A stretch of DNA of 64,000 nucleotides, from positions 1,418,822 through 1,482,821 of the forward strand of contig VWZX01009108.1 of the NCBI GenBank assembly GCA_013399015.1. Direction: 5' to 3'. The notes beneath the pieces were generated by a model. It was not told the DNA's origin and made no database searches. It saw only the letters and a program-made list of their open reading frames with translations. Source of the stretch: Galbula dea (Eukaryota > Chordata > Aves > Piciformes > Galbulidae). The translations under genes and the position numbers were made by a program. Of this stretch, positions 35,501-48,547 are shown in pieces. Positions within the stretch are counted from its first letter, which is position 1. The number at the start of each line of letters is the position of its first letter.

Positions 35501-38500
35501 AATTTCTTTGCAAAATGGACACTTGAAGAGATGAGAAGAAACTCAAAATGAATCTTATTCAAAGCCATGAGAAGAACCAGTTCTTCAAATACCAGGTAAA
35601 CTTAGGAATGATGTTTACTGAAAGTTAAGGAGGAGCTGGTAAAAACCCATCCACCTCTTCAGGACATTTAAATGCTTCATGTCACTGAAAAAGTCTGAAG
35701 TCTGTGGAATGAGTGAATTCTACTGCACAACAAACAGAACAGATATCATCCCAAAGTCATGCAACTTGAACAGAGACTTGATTTTACAAACCCGAATAAT
35801 GTCTGGCACTGCTGTTAAACTCTGTGTAATAAAACTCTTCTGCAACTGTTCCACTGCATTTAGAAGTCAATTCAAGGAATCCAAAAAGCAAGCACTGTGA
35901 AGCTAGCCTAAAAAGCCCTATTGAAAAGCTTTCAAAAAACACTGACAAAAATCAAACAAAAAAAAAAACCAGTTGCAAAATCATCCATGGGTCAAAGACA
36001 CAGCACAGCGTGACCAGTCTATTAAGATTATCAAGGCAGCACAAAGCATGCTTTCAGCATCTATTCACAGCTTTCCACAAGCCCAAGACAAGACAATAGC
36101 CCAGCAAGGAATAAATCCAGTAGAAGTTATTTTGTTGTCAAGATGAGCTGTGTGGTAAAAATGTGTATTAGCAGGGAACTGCTACTGCATCAGGTGTGTT
36201 CTCTTGCCTACTGGAAGCTCAATGAAAAAGTTATTAAAAGAAAGCAGCAAACAGAATTGCTAACAAGACTTGAGGTCATGATTGCTTCAACAGGCAGGAA
36301 ACATTCATCTGAAACCAGATGAGAAATAGCAGTCAGAATCACAAGACATAATGAGACAGGACAATGTTAAAGAGAACATAAGCTTCCCCCCCCTCCTCTT
36401 TTTTTTTTTTTTAACTGCTAAGCTTTCACTATGAATTCTGAATGGGACAAACAGGGCAGTGATACTGAGCTGCTTATAAAAGGATTTTAATGGTAGGAGG
36501 ATTGCTCACCACTGAGCAGACCACTCAAACCAAACGGTGAGCACTGCAAGAAGATAAAGCTGTTGACACACAGAGGTTGTTCAAAATAAAAAACATGGTT
36601 TATGCAGCACTTCAAAAACTTAGGGTGCTTTAAAAGTGAGTTTCTTTTACAGAAATAATTTGAATAATTTTACTCAAGAATTTACTGCCAAGCACAGGCA
36701 GCAGCAACTAGTTTGGGCACCGAGATTCTACTACTTTCATCAACTGCAGCTTTGTTTCATCCCACTTTTAAATAAGAAAAGTGCTAGATAAAATTAAACC
36801 AGAAGCTAGTACTAGCTTAGCAACATTTTTTACTGTTTGCCATTTACTCCAAAATAGTGGTTTGCAGCAAGAGTTATTTGTGCAAAATGTCTCCAAGAAG
36901 AGTGAGAGTCACTCCTGTTCATCTAAAAGCACGTTCTCAGAAGAACAATTCCAGACCAGATGCCTCCTGAGGTGCAGTCTGAGTGGATCAAATCCCGACT
37001 ACCCACAAAGTCCACCAAGTGCTGCTGTAATTACAAGCTTGCTTTGGCAAGCAAGATGGCAAGTAGTCTCTCAGTACTTTCAAGGAAAAAAATCTCTTAA
37101 GGAGCTCTAACTACAAATAAGTTTTATGTGGCACCATTTTAATTGCTTTATACATATCAAAACATTCACGTTAGCTCTAAGTTTCTCAGGTCTTGCTTTA
37201 GCCTTTATCATTCCTACATCTCTTTCACATGCACACACTTGTAAATGAGGAATCAACTATGCAGTCACACTGAGGAAGTATGAGGATGCACATTTGGAGT
37301 GTCAAATTAACCTCTGAAACAGGAGCTGACAGGTGCAGAGCAGGAGAAGAGAGACTTCTTTTACAGAAGATTTAAGAGTGCTTTTCATCAAGTACTGCTG
37401 AATGATAACACACTCTCTAACAACATCTGTTCAGTAATAAATATTAACACATATTACAAAGCAAATAGATTTGCTAAACTTGGGTCTTCCAACGATGTAA
37501 GCACTAGCTTTGAAAGTGACAAAGCAAAGGTCAAAACCTAAGTTGCAATTCGTACACTTTTACTGCAGAGGAAAGAGACACCCAGCACTGCAATTCACAC
37601 TCGTCAGACACAGGCAAGTTACTCATTTGATGCTTAGCTGGAAGAGAAAAATCCATGGTTAGGACCAAGTCTAACTCTTAACTTTGTAACTAAATTTCAT
37701 GTTTGGCAAACAAGAACATAACCACTTGCACAATGTGGTTTTAGGACAGGAGTGGGAATCCAAGAAATCTGGGCATGCATTCACATGGTTTTAACTAGGA
37801 CTTTCTGCACTGCACAATCTTCCCAAATGGCTTTTGAGAAAAGGACCATTCTCAAAAATCCCATCTGTGCTTGCTTGCCAGTGTGTATTCTGAAGTCCTG
37901 GAATGAGAGAAAGGCAATATGATTCTGACTTCTTCATTTCATACAATTAAGGTACTGAAGAGCAAATAATTTTTGGCAGTAGAACATTAGCAGTCTGAAA
38001 GCCAACCTTGCACTCTTACTGAAGTGATGTTCCCATAGATAACAAGAAAACTCATTTTCACAGGAGAAATTCATCGAGCTATCCCCAGTGTCAGGTCACA
38101 AATTCATCTGTGCTGTTTAGAGTCATCATGTGGAGGACTGCCTTTTATAAACAATGTCACTTCTATTTCATGAAGATGAATATTGTAGATGTACTACAGA
38201 GATTAACCTCAAAGGATTATGAAAAAAAGAAAACAAAACCAAAAAACAACCAACCTCCTCAATTTTAAAAGACTAGGAATACCAGACAATGGGCTTCCTT
38301 CCTCTTTCTACCAGACAAGATGTTCGTTGTTCAGCCACTAAAAGCCCAGAAGCTTCAAAAACAACCTTCCAGACAGAAAAAGCAGCAGCTCAGCATTTTG
38401 ATGCCACATTTTCCCATACCCTACCTGGGGATGCAGTGTGAAGGACACTGCATATGTACATTCCCCCAGTAAAAGAGGAATGTGTGTGTGAGCACACACA

Positions 38501-41085
38501 CGCAGATATATATACACACACCCCCACAATGACATGTACAAATCCTGCTCACAACACTGCACAGGAATACATTCCCTTTAAGGCTGGAAGATGCCTATTT
38601 TTAGCTATTAGCAAGAAAGCCAAGTGATTTTCCAAATCCTCCTCTTTGTGAATAACACAGTGGGTCTTGAGCTGGGTTTCCCTTGCAACAAGAACAAAGG
38701 GTTTTTTCAGTTATGGATTAATCAGCTTCAGCCAACTCTGCCCCTGAAACTACAGTGACCTCAGAGAAGTGACTCAAGAATCATGATTTAATTGGCATAC
38801 CACAACAGAGCTATGAATCTAAGGACTTTGGAATAATCCTACAACCTAAACATACATGGACTGACAACTGAATACCTGCACAAGTAGCAGTGAAGTCTCC
38901 ATGGTTCCTCCTTCATGTTCAGGATTTCCCTCTCTCCTTTCATCCTGCTACATACTTCACCGTGAAAACTCAGGACCCAGCAGCACGAACTGAAGCTGCA
39001 AACACTTCAGTAGAGGCAAAACCAGAACGAAGGAGGAGGACTCAAGCATGGTCAAATAGGTAACTGCATTCCTAGTTGAACAGACTCTAGTTAAAGCCTC
39101 TCTACTCAATAAAAGAGGATTATACCAGAAAGCAGCACAGACATATTTCCACACAGCTTGAATACCTTCAAACCTAGCCACACTTTCCAAACACCACAAA
39201 ATATTCCCTCAGGCCCAGAGAACTTTACTCTACAATTTAGAAGTCTCCTGTTGCCAACGAAAGAGGAAAACCAGAGGGTCAACTTGAGAATATGGTCTAG
39301 CCCTGCAGTGAGAGAGGACCTTTTCTACCAATGTCATGAGGTTTTCTGTCACTTCTGACCTACTCTCTTAAAAGTGTATTGACAAACAAATAATAAAACC
39401 CGAGCCGGCTGAGCCACGCCTTCTGCTCTTGCTCCTTACTGGAGCTCACACGGAAACCAGCAACGCTGCACCCATTTCTATCTTTACCAAGTTAAGCCCG
39501 TTATAACCTGTTGACTCTCCTTAAATATTTAGGCTTTACACAGAAAGGTATTCCTGCCCCCCATTAAACCACCATGCCTCTAAGATCTCTGCATGTTTCA
39601 CTCGTCCCTGCAGTATCTGTTTAAGTTCTCACAATATAAGCCCATATGACAAGCTGTTATGCCTGCTCCCCTCACCACAATCTATTCACACAAAGTTCAA
39701 AATACAAATTGTTGTATAAGGCAGCAGGTAAATTCCCTGGGACACCTTATTATCTCAGCCTCAACCTCCAGTGGGCCTCTTCATCTATAATATGTAATAC
39801 TTTAACAATTTGGTTTGAGGTGATCCAGAACAACTTTCTCTTAAGTACCAAAAGAGCAGGAACCTTAATTTGAAGGAAAACAAGTATAATTGATTTTACT
39901 TAACAAATAAAGCTTCTTTCTTAAGGATATACTGCCATTTTTTCCCCCTGGGGTTTTTGTCCTCAAATTTAGAAAAAACCCAAAAATAAATACAAGACCA
40001 ATAAAAACAAGATCCAGAGAAGTTCAGCACATTTCCTTCTTTTCAAGTTTTTATATGAATGGATTCATCTTTTCTTACTGTTAGCTGACTACACACTTAA
40101 AAAGAGTCTTTCAGGCACATCTGTGGTCAAATAAACCTGGAACAGTCTCGTATCAGAAGTGAAATACCCAGTGACTACTGGCATATAGAAAATCCAGCAA
40201 AGGACAACCACAGCAGCAAGAAGAAAACAAGCTCCTATTTTGTTTTAATAAGTACAGATCCAAAAGCACGGCTTAGAGCCTGCGACACTGACAAAGACAT
40301 TTCAAATAGGCAAAAGAAGCAGCAGAAAGCCTGACAGCCCTCACTGCGCCCAGCATACCAACTCGGACACACAGAAATCTCTTTCATATTGTCTTGAATT
40401 CAAGTTTCGCCGAGATCGAGACCACAAACAGGACAGACTTCACCCTAACAAAATCCTTCATCGTAGCCAAGGCACAAAACAAGGGTTGGATTAATGGAAA
40501 AACTGATCCCACCTCCGGTCCGTCAGTGTCTCCTCACACAGTACAAACTGAGCATTTTCAGCACGGCGAGCCCCCAGTCCCCCTCCTCCGGCACCCAGCA
40601 GTCGGGAGAAGCGCCCCCGGGCACAGACACCCCCACACCCTGTTACCAAGGGCCAACAAACAAAAGGCCGGGAGGAAGAGGGGGAGGGAGAAGGGCAGGC
40701 AGCGCTTCCCAGGGGCTCCTTATTCACCGGCCACTCCATGGTGGAGCCCTGACCGCTGAGCAGGGCCGAAAAGAGGGAGTCACCTGCGCCGGCGGGGGGA
40801 GGGAAGCGGTCACTAACACCCCCCAAACACCAAGTGGTCATGGAGGCGGCGGGACAGCGAGCCCCGAGCCGCAGGGAGCACCCCGCGGGGCTGAGCTGAA
40901 GGGAGCAGGGGGATGGTGTGGGTCGGCGGCCCAAGGGGAGGCCGCGGCCCGGGCGACAGGGCTGCGAGGACGCCCCTCACCTCTTCCATCTCGCGGGCCA
41001 TGTCCTGTAGCCGCTCCTCATCGTCCAGCAGCGCGCTGAGCTCCTGCAGACTCAGCGCCTCCAGGCGCCGCACGTCCAGCGCCAT
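29530..41085 (-). CDS. VPS37B: ESCRT-I subunit VPS37B
   Basis: VPS37B is one of the alternative VPS37 subunits of ESCRT-I (with TSG101, VPS28 and MVB12/UBAP1). It sorts ubiquitinated membrane cargo into multivesicular bodies. There are four coding exons: 40981-41085 (MALDVRRLEALSLQELSALL), 31876-32047, 31154-31236 and 29530-30030. Joined, they give 286 residues with consistent phases (human about 285). The Mod(r) domain covers roughly residues 8-157, with the signature runs MTLASNRSLAEGNLLYQPK, SLETLLALLQTEGAKIEED and KRKLAHLRRVKIEKLQDMV. The tail from about 165 is proline-rich, with PRRIPPPPP and the terminal GFILQ typical of VPS37B, which separates it from VPS37A, C and D. The start is the only ATG in frame in exon 1, with GCCGGG before it and G after. 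The mammalian PTAP motif is not present. Confidence 0.96.
30031..32047 (-). CDS. VPS37B: VPS37B exons 2-3 and flanking introns
   Basis: Exon 2 (31876-32047, residues about 36-92) follows the acceptor TTTCCAG and ends AAACTAG|GTAAC. Exon 3 (31154-31236, about 93-120) follows ATTACAG and ends ACAGAG|GTAATG. These helices make the core of the ESCRT-I stalk with TSG101 and VPS28. Intron 2 is 639 bp and intron 3 is 1,123 bp. A short TA tract lies near 30490-30517 in the 3' UTR-proximal side of intron 3. Confidence 0.93.
32048..40980 (-). other. VPS37B: VPS37B intron 1, 8.9 kb
   Basis: Long AT-rich intron with a GTGAGG donor after exon 1 and a TTTCCAG acceptor before exon 2. I found no additional exon, RNA gene or CR1 element. 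It contains a TG/CA inverted repeat with a TA tract (38481-38520) and a C-run/T-run (36385-36413). Confidence 0.7.
38481..38522. repeat. TG/CA inverted microsatellite with TA tract
   Basis: TGTGTGTGTG is followed after a 2-3-nt spacer by CACACACAC, then by TATATATA and another CACACAC run. The first two blocks are a perfect foldback. Confidence 0.75.
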
Positions 41086-41310
41086 CCCGGCGCAGCACGG
41101 CCCGATCCAGTCCGACCCGTCTCCCACCCAGGCCCGGTCCCAGTCCCGGCCCCGCTACCGGCCCCGCACCCCTTTCCACTCGCGCTCCCGCCGCCGCCGA
41201 CCGGAAGTGCCGCGGCGGTGTGTCCCCGGCGAGGGGTGGGCACCGCCCTCGGCGCCCCCTGCTGGCGGGGCGGCGGGGGGGTGGATCGGGGGTCGCTGTG
41301 GTGGATGGTA
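40550..41310 (-). promoter_or_regulatory. VPS37B: CpG-island promoter of VPS37B
   Basis: GC- and CpG-rich block spanning VPS37B exon 1. Upstream of the ATG (41085) are an ETS/GABP-type CCGGAAGT at 41201-41208 and a CTCF-type motif at 41252-41265. There is no TATA box. The transcription start is probably between the ATG and about 41210. The island ends where the sequence becomes G/T-rich near 41310. Confidence 0.8.
41252..41265 (-). promoter_or_regulatory. Consensus CTCF-type motif
   Basis: On the minus strand the bases read CCAGCAGGGGGCGC, a full match to the best-known CTCF core. It lies about 170 bp upstream of the VPS37B start codon, between the HIP1R/VPS37B side and the ABCB9 side. The binding itself is inferred. 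Confidence 0.65.
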
Positions 41311-44300
41311 GTAAATGGGGTGAGGAGGGTGCTTGTGGGGTTGGGGTGGTGGTGCGTGGCCATTTGGATAGTTGGAGGGGATCTATGGGTGACCAGTGAG
41401 AGCTAGGTCTTGGCAAGAGGAGGCAGCTGTAGGGAGTCAGCTTGGGGGGTGACTGGGTGGGATAAGGCCCACCATGGGGTCACAATGCACCAGGCCTCCT
41501 GAGCCCTGAAGTGGGGCAAGGTCCCAGGGTGTTCTGCCCTGCTGAGAGACGCCGAATGGTGTTGCCCAAAGACACCAGTCCTTAGCTAGGGCCCACAGAG
41601 CCCTGCACAGAGCATTCCTTGTCTGCCTCGCTCATGTGATGCTGCCTGGTGCTCCAGGCCTTCAGTGGCTTAAGGCCCTTGGTGTCCTAAGGAATGGTGG
41701 CTGCTGGAATAGCCCAGGGGTCAGTTGTCTCACTGGGGTGTGAGGCCCAGTGGTTCCATTTCACAGAGAGTGGACTCTATCCTGTGCCCTGCAAGATGTG
41801 GAGAGCTCAGCTCTGACCCTTCTCATCAATACCAAATAACAACCAGTTACAATGCTCCTGCTTGGATGTATTCTAGGCATTCTTGTTCTCCTTGTGTTTG
41901 TAACTGTGCAGCTCTAAATTAGGAAGGAAAATCAGTAAAATTACTTAACTCACACTTCCTTACCAGTCTGGGACTAAGCTACAGTAAATCTCAAGAGTGT
42001 GACTACATTATTGTTCTCAAGCCCGGGATGAATACCTATTTAGGTTAAAAATAGCTAAAAATCATATCTTGCCAAGCTGTGGTGCTAGGTCTTTTTGTCC
42101 ATCTTAAGCACTTTCTTCTTCGAGAGTGAAGGTCAAGAAATATTCTATCCAAGATATGTTTTATGGTGAATTTAAATACTTCTGAAATGTAATGTAGCTC
42201 TGCATCAATTAAAACATCCTATCTACATTTTGTTCTGATTTATATCTGTTCAAGGTCACCAACACTTTACTAAGCACTCCGTGGTAACACTTTGGAGCAG
42301 TAGCTCTCCAATTACTACTGATGTTAGTGTAGCTGATAAAGGCAATTATGTCTGGAAATAATTAATTGTGCTAACACAGTCTGAGCTGCATGCATTGCTA
42401 AGCACGTACCACCTTCCCAGCCTGCTTTGGCAGCTAAGGGAACCCAGGCATGAGTGTGCTGGTTTCTTTGTGTGTACCACCAGAGAGAACCAGGACAAGC
42501 ACATGGAACAAGGTAGGGGGTTGCCATGTAGTGGTCATTGTCCTCTGTATTTGGCATTTTTGATCTAACTGGAAAAAAAATCAATATAGTGAACGATTGC
42601 TGATGTAATGCCATTAAAATTTAATGATGTTCCAGTCTCTTTCAGGAAGTGACACAGTACTTCCTGGCAGAACTGAGTGAAGTCATGATAGCTGTGTGTT
42701 TGTTCTTTGGTCCTATAACTAAACTGAGCTCTCCGTGCCTCTCACCTCCATCCCCCGAAAGCAGCCCCCTGTCATTATTTTCCACAGCTAATAAGGAAAG
42801 ACCAACAACATGCCACTGCTAGAGGAAGGCTTCCTGGCCTTCTGCCTCAGTGCAGAGCTAGTGTATAACCATGATGCAAACCAAGGTGTATTCAGGGACA
42901 GGTAAGAGCAAGATGTTTGAGCAGCAGGAAGCTGAGCTGAGCTTGCTTAGGGTGGGGAGAAGGTGATTAGTGATAAGGGTGTGTGTCCACTCACCCACGT
43001 CAATGCACCTGCTTGTTGAGGTGTGTGCTGAACTCCTCCTGCTTGTGTGGGGTGCTCAGCTCAAGGCACTGAGGAGTGAGCAGCTGAACCCCTTGGCAGT
43101 GTCATGGGTTTGCATGGCCACTCCAGCCTGACCTTGTTACTTAAAACCAGTAGATAGTTGCCATGCCAACATGATATCATATGCCATATTTGCACACGCC
43201 CATCACAAAGACAGTTTCAGCCTTGTATTAAACCAGACTGTATCTGCACATGCAAACATACAGCCACACAGAGGAATTAGTTGAGGGATTGCAAGAAGCC
43301 CTTTCTTCCCAAGAGCATTAGTGATTGTAAGTTCACAGCATAACTAAATAACTGGTACAGGGGGAATGTGGTTTAGAAGAGTCTGACTCAGCTTCATGTT
43401 GTAAATCAAGTTTTACCACTGCCTTTCTGAGTGGAGTCCTCAGCTTCCCTTAACCATAGTTGTGCTTAAAAAGAGGACTACTTGCAACTGCTCAGTCCCA
43501 GGTGAAGAGGAAAAGTTCACCCTGAATAATGCCTGTGGAGGTGAGTGTCTCTGGTGAAGGGCACTACACTACGATAAAAATTGCATTGTCAATATGCTGT
43601 TGGGAAAGATGGTTCACAGGGACCTAAGGAGCTTTTCTGTAACTAGCTGGTTTTTATTGATGTTGTGTGGAGTTGATGGAAGTCCACTGCTCTAGACATC
43701 TAGGAGTGGATTATTTGAATTAGTCCATGGTGATCTCTATTAAAGTTAGAAGCTGCATAATGCAGAACAATGAAGTCCTCAGAAAATGCACAGGGAGAAC
43801 GCAACTCATTTGTGCTCAAGTACAACATGGATTGAAAGCATCACTTCTCTCTGTGTAGATACATTTTTGTTCTGGCAGTGGTAGAGAGGAGTGTCTATAT
43901 TAAATGTCTGGTCTGCTTTTGAGTACTTTGATCAACATCTGCATGTGATTGAGTTCTCAGGTTGCCCAGAAAAGCAGCTGAAGCTGAGAGACGAGACAGG
44001 AGTCAGCTGCTGTTGTATAATTATATATTATATTTGGACAGGTAGGAAGGTGCCTTTCCATTCAGCAGCCTTCATGAGAGATAAAGGTTTTGTGACAGCA
44101 CATCACTTGGACAGAGTATGAAGGACTGCAGATAAACTAGGATTTTAGGCTACAGGGATTATCAAATACTGTGGTGCTGCAGGCTGAGATTTATCAGCTA
44201 CCCAGCCCTGGTTCCCTTTTGCCTTTGCTGAAATCCTTTTGAAGGGTGACAGCATTCATGAACATTAAAAGTGTAAGCAGGCAAAGTACAGAAGTCAGGA

Positions 44301-47300
44301 TTTCTTATTACAGGAGAAATGGAACAAAAAAATTGGGAAGATTACAGCAGAAACCATGTCATGGTGAATAAGGAGTCAGGCTGCAGTCTTGGGGAGAACT
44401 GGCATCCAGCCTACTTTAAATTGGATGTTACATTGCTTTTTTCTTTTTAAACTTGATCTTGGATTTCCTTCTGTCACCTCATATCCTTTTACAGTCAGCA
44501 TCACTGTACCCATGCATATTTATTAGATTTAGACATATTTTGCAAGTCACCTCCACAACAACTTCTTTTCTTTTCCTGGAAAAACTGGTTGGTTACATAC
44601 AAACTGCATTTGCAAGTCTAATCTTTGCCATTTATTAACCCTTATTAGCCTGGTTGCTCAATGGACAGATAAGTTTCCAGGCTTATTTGCAATTTAATTT
44701 CCTTCCATATATTAATCACAGTTCATACTTCTGGTTAGATTTCATAAGCCAGATTCCTTCACACATGAAAATATTCATATTCAGCATCCTGAGAAAGAGT
44801 GGTCTTGTTTGGGAGAGAACAGTCATCCCACTGTCTGAGTGAGAAAGAATTGACTTTTGGCACTACCCTCCTTCCTTTTAGGGGGCCATAAGGCTGAGAA
44901 GAGGAGCAGGTTTCTACACCTGCAAATACTTTGCCTTAATCTCACAGTGAAGTTTAAAGTAGAACAGGTAGATACTGTTTTTCCTCCCCAGACTAAGACA
45001 CATCTGAACCTGAGCTGGAAGCACTCTGTCTATTTGCTTGTGGTATTTTTCAGACCTGCTGAAGCCCTAGAAAGCACAGCCACTGAAACAAACACAGTTG
45101 CTTCTGGAGGCAGTGGTTGGTGCACTGGCAGACAGGTTGTTGGAATAAACACAGCTGTGTTTTTTCCATCACAGTGTTCTCATTTTCTGGGTCAGTCAGC
45201 CACATACCTTGTCTGTGCCATGGGACAGGAGAAATACATGTCCTTGGGAATTGCTTGGACTAGAGGATCCACTCTGGAATTACATCTTGGATAGAGTTCT
45301 CCAATGTTTAAATCAAATAAAGCTGTGGTTATACCTGTTACAGGGAATGGTTAGAGCTTATGAATAGTGAGGAAAACAACCTGCCATGGAACCTACAGTC
45401 ACGCTCTGTCATCAGTTGTGCTTTCAAATGCCTGGTTGCTTCCAATTCTGCCAGCACAGTCTGCAAGCTGTGCTTCCTGGGTTAAGGTTTCAGATAAACC
45501 CCTCTGAGTTCCCAGCAAAGAAGACTCTTCCCTTTGAGAAGAAACTTTTGTATCTGCATCACTGTAATTGAGAAGCTCCTGAACAGATTCTGTTCCTGTT
45601 CCCATGTAAATGTCAACTCTGGGCAAACCAGCAGTCACCAAATACTACAGTTCAGGGTTTCAGAGGGAACAGTGGCCTTGTCTCCAGAATAGCCTGAAAC
45701 ACAGATACTGACCATGGGCAGGGAGGCCCAAGGGACCAGGCAGCCCCAGTAAGCAGCTTGTGTTCCATCACTGGGGCTATTCCCAATGCTGCACCAGGTT
45801 AAGCTCATCTTCACTGCTGGGTTTAGGTTGACTACTGGGCATCTCTGACCCTGATTTTCACTTCAAAAAGAAGTCATAGTTGGAATTATTTTGAAAAGCA
45901 GGATTTTCTATACAGTCACAGGGTCTGTACAGACCCTCCTGGCTCTAACATACGGGCAGATCTACTTGTCACACACCAACAGCAGAGTAAAAGGACTTGT
46001 TCAAGCCACAAGACATAAGGCTGAATGGAAAAGTAGCCTCAAGTTATCTGGATGCAAAAGACAGAATTCAGCACCTGTGGCAATGTACAAAGTTATCAGC
46101 TTGGAGTGATGCCACCAGCAGAGACAAGCTGCTGGTTCCAATGTGCCATTGCAGTTGAAGTTGTTTGGACCTGACCTGGGAGTACAATGCTGGGATTATC
46201 ACCCCAAAAGGCTTGGGCAGCAGGGTGCCCTTCCTGAAATTCACTGCAGGCTTTGCAATGAAACTAATCCAATTGTACCCTCCAGTTCCCCTTTTTGCAG
46301 CACTGCCTGGGAGGGACACACAGGATGTAATCAAATTCTCTCTTTTTTTGACATCTTGTGTACTAATCAGCATTGTCCTACTAGCACTTCCCAGACTGAG
46401 TTGCCTTCCTTAGTTCCTAGGTAACCCAGTTTTATTGGGGTTTTTCTTCCCCCCCTAGTTTTTCAATTAAGCAGAAATTAATTCCACTTCTGTGTACTGT
46501 TGGCCACATTCTGCTCCCAGGTACTGATAAAAATGCAGAATGAATCACTTGCCTGTCAGGGCTGGGTGGAACCCCAACCCCAACCCCAACTACTTCATAC
46601 CTGCAGCACAGATGTTCATCAGGCAGGAATGCATGGCCATTTACTGAAGGGGTGAACTAGGGAGTTCAGAGTGTAACTGGTTTCCTAAGTGGAGTGAGAT
46701 AAGACAAGAAAAGCTCTCCTTCTTCCCAGGCACAGATTTTTATCACATCACAAAAGCAAGCAGCTGAAAAGATTCCTGTCACAAAGCACCATGCTTTGAG
46801 GACGGGTTAGACTGCTTGCCCCTTCATGTGAGACTGGCTAAGGGATGGGATCCAGGATGAAAACAAGTTCTTAAACAGGTTATACTTACTGCTATGGCTC
46901 ACAGCTACTATCAAATGATGAAGTCTTTTACATACCTGTTTCTTTGTGGGTTCCTCTTGTCATTCCCTGCAAGGGAACCAGAACATGTGCAGTGTGCAGC
47001 TGCATCCAGCCACCATCTCAGATGAAGGTTACCTTGAAAACCCTGAATGCAAACCCCACCCCTACCAGACTGGCTCAGTGTTGAGTGGCAGAGGTAGTAT
47101 TTTATTTTTTGAGCATCCCTCCTCAAGGATACTAAAGAGTTTGTAAAACATCACTAAACAAAACCAAAACATTGTTGACAAGAAAAATGCAAACCTGCCA
47201 AAAAGTAAAACACAGCAGCATTCAAATATCAGAGAACATGAGAGCTAAAGTGCTTGAGATCATTTCTTAACTATGCACACTCAGAAGTCAAGCTTCCCCA

Positions 47301-48547
47301 TATAAATGCTCTTTTTTCAACAGCACCTGCCTGGCTGCATAGGTTTCTTCACCAAGCTATGGCAGGGTAACACTACAAAGCCAGAATCACTACCCAAAAG
47401 GGCTAGGAGCAACATATTTCTATCTATACCTCATATTAAAAGTAAGTTAATAAATTATATTTAAAGAAACATGTTTTAAAGTTCAGGCAGCTGAAGTCAG
47501 ACTTCAAGGCAAGTGCCCGTATGGATTTCCCATGCAGTGAAGTCGCTAGCATGGCCTGAAGCTGAAACAAATCTTTGGTGGGATTTATAAAGTGCTATTT
47601 TTTTTAGTATTTTATGCCTGTCTTTTGTAGTGTGAATTTATTTGTTTTCCAAACCAGCACCGGGGTTGTGAGTTAAAAAAACTCTGGAATAAGAGACCAA
47701 TTTTCAGTGGATGCTGGCACCAGACAGACATTGCACAGTGCACACCAAGATACTGAAGAAAAGAAAAAAACTAAACCAAACCCAACCAAACAAAGACCCC
47801 TAAACCCCAAAAACCTAACCCTAATATGGTCAAACTTTCCATCTTTAGAAACAAACACCCACCAAGCACCAAGAGCAAAGCTGAAAGTGATATCTTGCCT
47901 CCTGGTCCCCTGGCTCCTGCCAGCAAGGATGGTTACTACATGATACGAGCTCAGCAGCAATGGTTGTGAGCCTGAGCCTGCAGGCACTCAGTGCAAAACT
48001 CTCCCAGCGTTCACCCCCTTGGGACTAACCCAGTCTTCACTGAAGCCAAAGTGAGCTCCTGACAGACTTCAGCAGACTTTGGATTGGCCCCAGAAGTTGA
48101 CAGCAGGAGCAGGACCTTGGTTTTACCATCACCATTTTTCTATCCAGCCACAAAAGCCACCCCCTGAAATTCCTGAAGGGATTTTCAATCTTCCCCTCCA
48201 TGCATGCAGTTAACATCCATTACAGTTACTAGCAGTTACACATGCACATCAATGGCAGAAAAGTCCCAGAGAGGAACTGTAGTAAGAAAATAAATCCAGT
48301 AGAAACACTGGGAATTGCTGAAGACCAAAGTCCCTCAAGTAACTCCCTTTTCCCTGGTTATCCAGCAGGCATCTCCCCGCCAGACCATACTGCAGGAAGC
48401 TCTCTAGTGTGTGGTGGTGTGTGCAGGGGGGTGTGACGCGCGCGGGGTGGGCACACGGGCAGCGTTCTGCAGCGCACGAGCCCGCTGGCAAGCCACCTCC
48501 TGTCCCAGTGTCCCAGCAGGTGTCTGGAACTCCGGCCACTGCCCTTC
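41311..48547. other. Intergenic region, no gene recognised
   Basis: About 7.2 kb between the VPS37B promoter and the ABCB9 stop codon. No exon with splice signals and known protein similarity was found. The longest open frame (plus strand, 44857-45294) begins without ATG and has no recognisable domain. Close to ABCB9 this holds that gene's 3' UTR. Short C-rich patches occur at 46572-46587 (CCCCAA repeats) and 47771-47825 (A/C-rich, including CCTAACCCTAAT). I see no CR1 element. Confidence 0.55.
47637..47642 (-). terminator. ABCB9: Candidate ABCB9 polyadenylation signal
   Basis: AATAAA on the minus strand, about 910 nt after the ABCB9 stop, is the nearest canonical signal. Further AATAAA words occur at 47101-47106 and 46431-46436. 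Usage is unproven. Confidence 0.45.

Noticed and set aside
41125..41127. Upstream in-frame start for VPS37B adding MGDGSDWIGPCCAG
   Set aside because: The codon there is GTG, not ATG. The ATG at 41085 has a good context and gives the expected length.
44857..45294. 145-codon plus-strand open frame followed by an AATAAA near 45316
   Set aside because: It begins at a TTG rather than an ATG, its only internal ATGs are near the end, and it shows no known domain or splice context. The poly(A) word is probably coincidental.
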